Under the pieces are notes generated by a model that saw only the letters and a program-made list of their open reading frames with translations, did no database searches and was not told the origin of the DNA. A program made the translations under genes and the position numbers. A stretch of 64,000 nucleotides of DNA from Gimibacter soli (GTDB lineage: Bacteria > Pseudomonadota > Alphaproteobacteria > Sphingomonadales > Kordiimonadaceae), in assembly GCF_028463845.1 (NCBI RefSeq), contig NZ_CP116805.1:1860001-1924000 (forward strand), in the 5' to 3' direction. Shown piece by piece: positions 60,198-64,000 of the stretch; the stretch's first letter is position 1; the number at the start of each line of letters is the position of its first letter.

Positions 60198-61205
60198 ATG
60201 AAACTTGCTTCTTTGAAGGCTGGCCGCGACGGTCGCCTTGTGCTGGTGAAATCGGACCTCACCCGTTATGTGGACGCCAGCGCCATCGCACCGACCCTGC
60301 AGGCTGCGCTTGATGACTGGCCGGCCGTGCTGCCGCGCCTGCGTGCCCTTTCGGAATCGCTGGAATCGGGTGCCAAGGCCGGTGAGTCGTTCGACGAGGC
60401 CCTGTGCGCCTCGCCGCTGCCGCGCGCTTACCAGTGGGCGGACGGGTCGGCCTATGTGAACCATGTGGAACTGGTGCGCAAGGCACGGGGCGCCGAGATG
60501 CCGGAAAGCTTCTGGACCGATCCGCTGATGTATCAGGGCGGGTCCGACAGCTTCATCGCGCCGCGCGATGCCATCCGCTTCCCTGTGACCGAAGGCTGGG
60601 GCGTCGATTTCGAGGCCGAGATTGCCGTTGTCACCGGTGACGTGCCGATGGGTGTTTCGGTGGCGGATGCCGCCAAGGCCATCCGCCTTGTCATGATCGT
60701 CAATGACGTATCGCTGCGCGGCCTTATTCCCGGCGAGCTTGCCAAGGGCTTCGGCTTCTTCCAGTCCAAACCGTCGAGCGCCTTTGGCCCCGTAGCGGTG
60801 ACCCCGGACGAGCTGGGTGATGTCTGGGACGGCGGCAAGCTGCATCTGCCGCTCGTCAGCCATCTGAATGGTCAGTTGTTCGGCAAGCCCAACGCGGGCA
60901 TCGACATGACCTTCGATTTCCCGACGCTGATCGCGCATGCCGCCAAAACGCGGCCGCTCGCCGCCGGCACGATCATCGGCTCGGGCACGGTATCGAACAA
61001 GCTGGATGGCGGCCCCGGCAAGCCTGTCAGCGAAGGCGGGGCCGGGTACAGCTGTATCGCCGAAATCCGCATGATCGAAACGATCGAGACCGGCAAGCCA
61101 TCGACGCCGTTCATGAGCTTTGGCGACACGGTACGGATCGAGATGCTGGACGCACAAGGCTGCAGCATTTTTGGCGCCATCGACCAGACGGTCGAAAAGG
61201 CCTGA
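60198..61205 (+). CDS. fahA: Fumarylacetoacetate hydrolase family protein
   Basis: A 335-residue FAH-fold enzyme, expected to split fumarylacetoacetate into fumarate and acetoacetate, the last step of tyrosine breakdown. Core motifs: GWGVDFEAEIAVVTGD (acidic metal ligands), VNDVSLRGL, FFQSKPSSAFGPVAVTP and GTIIGSGTVSNK. Context with maiA and hpd favours true FAH over other family members. 22 bases before maiA. Confidence 0.9.
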   Translation: MKLASLKAGRDGRLVLVKSDLTRYVDASAIAPTLQAALDDWPAVLPRLRALSESLESGAKAGESFDEALCASPLPRAYQWADGSAYVNHVELVRKARGAEMPESFWTDPLMYQGGSDSFIAPRDAIRFPVTEGWGVDFEAEIAVVTGDVPMGVSVADAAKAIRLVMIVNDVSLRGLIPGELAKGFGFFQSKPSSAFGPVAVTPDELGDVWDGGKLHLPLVSHLNGQLFGKPNAGIDMTFDFPTLIAHAAKTRPLAAGTIIGSGTVSNKLDGGPGKPVSEGGAGYSCIAEIRMIETIETGKPSTPFMSFGDTVRIEMLDAQGCSIFGAIDQTVEKA

Positions 61206-61227
61206 GGCGACAAGGGGAGGGGAGACC

Positions 61228-61878
61228 ATGAGCCGCACACTTTATAGCTACTATCGCTCCAGCGCGGCCTTCCGCGTGCGGATCGCGCTCGCCCTCAAGG
61301 GGCTCGACTATGATTATGCTGCGGTCAATATCTTCCCCGGTGTCGACGAGCAGAAGTCGGACAAATATCGCAGCATGAACCCGCAGGGGCGGGTGCCGTT
61401 TCTGGTGGACAGCGAGCTTTCGCTCGGCCAGTCTCCGGCGATCCTTGAATATCTCGAGGAAGCGTATCCGAGCCCAGCGCTGCTGCCCGAAAGCCTGGAG
61501 GCGCGCGCCCGCGTTCGGCAGCTGATGAATATCATCGCCTGCGATATCCATCCGCTGAATAACCTTGCGGTTCTGGGCGAGCTCAAATCCCGCTTCGGGG
61601 CAGACGACGCAGCGACGCAGGACTGGTACAGGCACTGGATCAGGGTCGGCTTCACCGCGCTTGAGGCGATCATGGCGGAAAGTCCCGGCACCTACACCCA
61701 CGGCCACACCGTCACGCTGGCCGATGTGTGCCTTGTGCCGCAGGTGTGGAACGCCCGGCGCTTCAGCCTGCCGCTTGACGATTTCCCGCATATCGTGGCC
61801 GCCGATGCCGCCTGCCGCGAACTGCCGGCGTTTCAGGCTGCGATGCCCGAACGCCAGCCCGACGCCCCGAAGGCCTGA
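61228..61878 (+). CDS. maiA: Maleylacetoacetate isomerase
   Basis: A 216-residue zeta-class glutathione transferase that isomerises maleylacetoacetate to fumarylacetoacetate with glutathione. The active-site motif SSAAFRVRIAL follows YSYYR near the N terminus; NPQGRVPFLVD and LGQSPAILEYLEE bind glutathione; CDIHPLNNLAVL is typical of zeta GSTs. GGGGAGGGGAG precedes the ATG at 61228. Confidence 0.95.
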   Translation: MSRTLYSYYRSSAAFRVRIALALKGLDYDYAAVNIFPGVDEQKSDKYRSMNPQGRVPFLVDSELSLGQSPAILEYLEEAYPSPALLPESLEARARVRQLMNIIACDIHPLNNLAVLGELKSRFGADDAATQDWYRHWIRVGFTALEAIMAESPGTYTHGHTVTLADVCLVPQVWNARRFSLPLDDFPHIVAADAACRELPAFQAAMPERQPDAPKA

Positions 61879-61882
61879 CATG

Positions 61883-61891
61883 TGCTATAAT
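61883..61891 (+). promoter_or_regulatory. Extended -10 promoter ahead of phhA
   Basis: TGCTATAAT is a perfect extended -10 element. No good -35 box is present 17 bases upstream. Transcription would start near 61899, only about 13 bases before the phhA ATG, so phhA may have its own promoter inside the operon. Confidence 0.5.
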
Positions 61892-61911
61892 GCCCAAATG
61901 AGGTTGTTCTA

Positions 61912-62790
61912 ATGCTTATCACCACTCGTCTCGGACGTCAGGTTGAGGTCAATGCGGACTATACCGTTGACCAGCACTGGGAGCATTTCACAGCGGAAGA
62001 GCATGATCGCTGGGACCGGCTCTATGCCCGGCAGGAACAGCTGCTGGAAGGCCGTGCCTGCGACGAGTTCATGCAGGGCCTCAAGCTCCTGAAGCTTTCT
62101 GACGGCGGCATCCCGCGCTTTGATGACCTGTCGGCGCGGCTGGGCAAGCTGACCGGCTGGTCGGTCGTGGCGGTGCCTGATCTGGTGCCGGATGACGTTT
62201 TCTTCGATCATCTCGCCAATCGCCGCTTCCCGGCAGGCAATTTCATCCGCAGCGAGCGCGAGCTTGATTATCTGCAGGAACCTGATGTTTTCCATGATGT
62301 TTTCGGCCATGTGCCGATGCTCGCGAACCCGGTGTTTGCCGACTATATGGAAGCCTACGGAAAGGGCGGGCAGCGCGCGCAGGGCAAAGGCGTGCTTGCC
62401 AATCTGGCGCGGCTTTACTGGTACACGGTCGAGTTCGGCCTTATCAGCACGAAGGACGGCATGCGCATTTACGGCGCCGGCATCGTCAGCTCGAAGGCGG
62501 AAAGCATCTACAGCCTTGAAAGCGATAGCCCGCACCGCATTCATTTCGACCTGAAGCGCCTGATGCAGACGGATTACAAGATCGACGATTTCCAGCAGAC
62601 CTATTGGGTGATCGATAGCTTCAAGGAGCTTCTCGAAGCCACCTATCAGGACTTTGGCCCGCTTTATGATGCCCTCGTCAGCGAGAACATGAAGCACGCA
62701 CCTGATGCCATTCTGACGGATGATCGGGTGCATCATGAGGGCACGCAGGCCTATGCGCGTGCCGGTGGGCGGCTCGCCAAGGCCGGCTAG
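61912..62790 (+). CDS. phhA: Phenylalanine 4-monooxygenase
   Basis: Iron and pterin dependent enzyme that hydroxylates phenylalanine to tyrosine. The 292-residue bacterial form has only the catalytic domain. Iron ligands are His128 and His133 (EPDVFHDVFGHVP) and Glu174 (YWYTVEFGL). GAGG precedes the ATG. The usual partner, pterin-4a-carbinolamine dehydratase (phhB), is not beside it. It feeds tyrosine into the hpd route. Confidence 0.96.
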   Translation: MLITTRLGRQVEVNADYTVDQHWEHFTAEEHDRWDRLYARQEQLLEGRACDEFMQGLKLLKLSDGGIPRFDDLSARLGKLTGWSVVAVPDLVPDDVFFDHLANRRFPAGNFIRSERELDYLQEPDVFHDVFGHVPMLANPVFADYMEAYGKGGQRAQGKGVLANLARLYWYTVEFGLISTKDGMRIYGAGIVSSKAESIYSLESDSPHRIHFDLKRLMQTDYKIDDFQQTYWVIDSFKELLEATYQDFGPLYDALVSENMKHAPDAILTDDRVHHEGTQAYARAGGRLAKAG

Positions 62791-62863
62791 GCGAAATCCC
62801 GCCATTCTTTCCACTACTTGCAGCGAAAGCCGATACACGGCATGATGGCGCTGAAGGGGGGAT

Positions 62864-63778
62864 ATGATGCGCGATATCATATCCAGGTGGAGGCGACGGA
62901 TCTGGGCTCGCTGCGCAGTGGCGGCGGGCAGGCCAGCAATTCATGCCTTCTTCCGGCCTTTCATGCTGCAATTATGCTGCGTCCTTGCGCTGGCCGGTTT
63001 GCCGGCTTACGCCGATGATGAAGACCTGCCTGTCTTCAAGCTTTATCATCCTGAAAATCCGCCCTGGGGCTCCCGCGAGGGCGAGAACGGCTTCATAGTC
63101 GAGATCGTCGAAACTGCCTTCAAGCGGGCAGGGATACCGTTTGATGCAGTTTATGCGCCGTGGAAGCGCGAGCAGACGATGGTGCAGAAGCATCCGAACG
63201 GTTTCATGGCGCCGCTGACGCGCGTTGAGCACCGCGAGAAGCTTTATACATGGGTGGCGCCCGTCAATATCTCCTTCCTGCAACTGGTGACCCGCTCGAA
63301 CGCGCTTTCCAGGGCACCGTTTGAGGAGCTGAAAGGCATGCAGGTGGCAGCGCGGATGGAATCGCCCGCCGAATTCATGCTGAAGGACCTCGGTTTCCAG
63401 TCGATCACCATCGTGGAGGACGAAGAGGCCGCGGCCCGCATGATATTGGCGGATCGGGTGCTTCTGTGGATGCAGCGTGGCCTGCCAGGCCACTGGGCCT
63501 ACGACAGGGCTGGCGGCAAGATTTCAGACCTGAAAGTCATCCGTTTCTGGCGCACGCCGATGCAATATCTGGCTGCCTCGCCGGGTACTGACCCCAAGGT
63601 GATCGATAAACTGAGGGTAGAGCTTGATGCCATGCGCACATCGGGCGAGATGGACCGCATCAAGCAATCCTATTTTTCCTTCCCGCTTCACTGCGACATC
63701 CTGTTTGCTTGCACCGCGACTTCGGCGGAAGGCGACGCCAAACCATTCGGGCAAAATCCGGACGAGGGCACGGAATAG
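62864..63778 (+). CDS. Periplasmic solute-binding protein (family 3-like)
   Basis: A 304-residue protein resembling bacterial family 3 extracellular solute-binding proteins (amino-acid type). A basic N-terminal stretch of about 33 residues (WRRRIWARC) precedes a hydrophobic signal segment ending AYADDE, so export is likely; the N-region is unusually long. The start at 62864 follows AAGGGGGG; ATG 62963 gives a normal signal peptide but has no ribosome site. No permease or ATPase genes adjoin, so it may be an orphan sensor or binding protein. Specificity unknown. Confidence 0.75.
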   Translation: MMRDIISRWRRRIWARCAVAAGRPAIHAFFRPFMLQLCCVLALAGLPAYADDEDLPVFKLYHPENPPWGSREGENGFIVEIVETAFKRAGIPFDAVYAPWKREQTMVQKHPNGFMAPLTRVEHREKLYTWVAPVNISFLQLVTRSNALSRAPFEELKGMQVAARMESPAEFMLKDLGFQSITIVEDEEAAARMILADRVLLWMQRGLPGHWAYDRAGGKISDLKVIRFWRTPMQYLAASPGTDPKVIDKLRVELDAMRTSGEMDRIKQSYFSFPLHCDILFACTATSAEGDAKPFGQNPDEGTE

Positions 63779-63784
63779 CGCCGG

Positions 63785-64000
63785 TTATTGCGGTGCCGGG
63801 CCGGGGCTTGCATTGCCCATGTCGAGCACGGCCTTCCACTCGCCGTCGCGTTTCGCCCAGATGGTCGTATATTTGCCGTAGGCGGTTTTGCGCTCGCCGT
63901 CTTTCATGAAGCGAAGCTCATAGGTGCCCCATGTGTAGGCAAGATCGCCGGACCCGGCGACGGAGCCGTCCTGCGGCCACCATTCAAGCTGCATGTCGGC
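63785..64000 (-). CDS. SnoaL/DUF4440-like protein, partial at window end
   Basis: Only the C-terminal 72 or so codons are present; the frame runs off the end of the window. The pattern GSGDLAYTWGTYEL then YTTIWAKRDGEWKAVLDMGN is typical of NTF2-like DUF4440 proteins, which are often small exported or cytosolic proteins of unknown role. It converges on the solute-binding protein gene with 6 bases between stops. Confidence 0.7.
   Translation of the reverse strand, partial: ADMQLEWWPQDGSVAGSGDLAYTWGTYELRFMKDGERKTAYGKYTTIWAKRDGEWKAVLDMGNASPGPAPQ

Noticed and set aside
1-64000. tRNA, rRNA or CRISPR arrays
   Set aside because: No tRNA T-loop/acceptor pairing, rRNA stretch or regularly spaced direct repeats were found on reading the intergenic regions.

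Overview
The window looks like chromosomal DNA of a GC-rich alphaproteobacterium. The evidence is a DUF2336 protein, an FnrN/FnrL-type oxygen regulator, the xseB-ispA-dxs-tlyA order, an alphaproteobacterial-type EF-G paralogue, CcrM-type GANTC sites and many acyl-CoA enzymes. A Kordiimonadales- or Rhodospirillales-like lineage is possible, but I cannot fix the order from sequence alone. I see no rRNA, tRNA, CRISPR, insertion sequence or prophage. Gene density is high and start/stop overlaps are common. The only stretch above 300 bases without a protein gene is 8300-8673.

Layout. 1-8300: LysR regulator, exported TPR protein, EF-G-like GTPase, MnmC tRNA modification enzyme, gamma carbonic anhydrase, DUF2336 protein and a four-cysteine Fnr regulator. 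8300-8673: no protein gene, but a set of palindromes, a promoter and a strongly structured RNA ending in a GNRA-capped terminator. This is my best candidate for an undescribed small RNA or leader. 8674-15000: acyltransferase, D-2-hydroxyacid dehydrogenase, Sua5, a DmdC-like acyl-CoA dehydrogenase and an MBL hydrolase. 14838-20026: xseB-ispA-dxs-tlyA and a TrmA/RlmD-type methyltransferase (isoprenoid precursors and RNA methylation). 20-27 kb: alpha/beta hydrolase, Tat-type aldo/keto reductase with a DUF6064 membrane protein, a minus-strand run dnaJ-like/yihY/fabI/aroC, and pdxH. A chemoreceptor follows, preceded by a palindrome carrying three GANTC sites.

29.5-49.8 kb is a large acyl/aldehyde catabolism region. 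It has aldehyde and alcohol dehydrogenases, thioesterases, four SDRs, two acyl-CoA ligases, an ACAD10/11-type acyl-CoA dehydrogenase, a separate APH-family kinase resembling the kinase half of ACAD10/11, a MaoC hydratase and a thiolase. Together these could run a complete beta-oxidation cycle, and possibly degradation of 4-hydroxy acids through a phosphorylated intermediate. Embedded in it is an odd translationally coupled set: quinone-oxidoreductase-like protein, GT2 glycosyltransferase, NDP-hexose 2,3-dehydratase and patatin-like lipase.

49.9-58 kb: a class A beta-lactamase with carbapenemase-type residues, an exported isoaspartyl peptidase divergent from an exported DUF885 peptidase, a cysteine-synthase-like enzyme, an Lrp regulator divergent from alanine dehydrogenase, an asparaginase and a GNAT acetyltransferase. 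57.9-62.8 kb: phenylalanine/tyrosine catabolism (MarR regulator, hpd, VOC protein, fumarylacetoacetate hydrolase, maiA, phhA) with no homogentisate dioxygenase. The MarR-hpd intergenic region has two palindromes that fit a repressor acting on a recognisable promoter. The window ends with a periplasmic solute-binding protein and a partial SnoaL/DUF4440-like gene.
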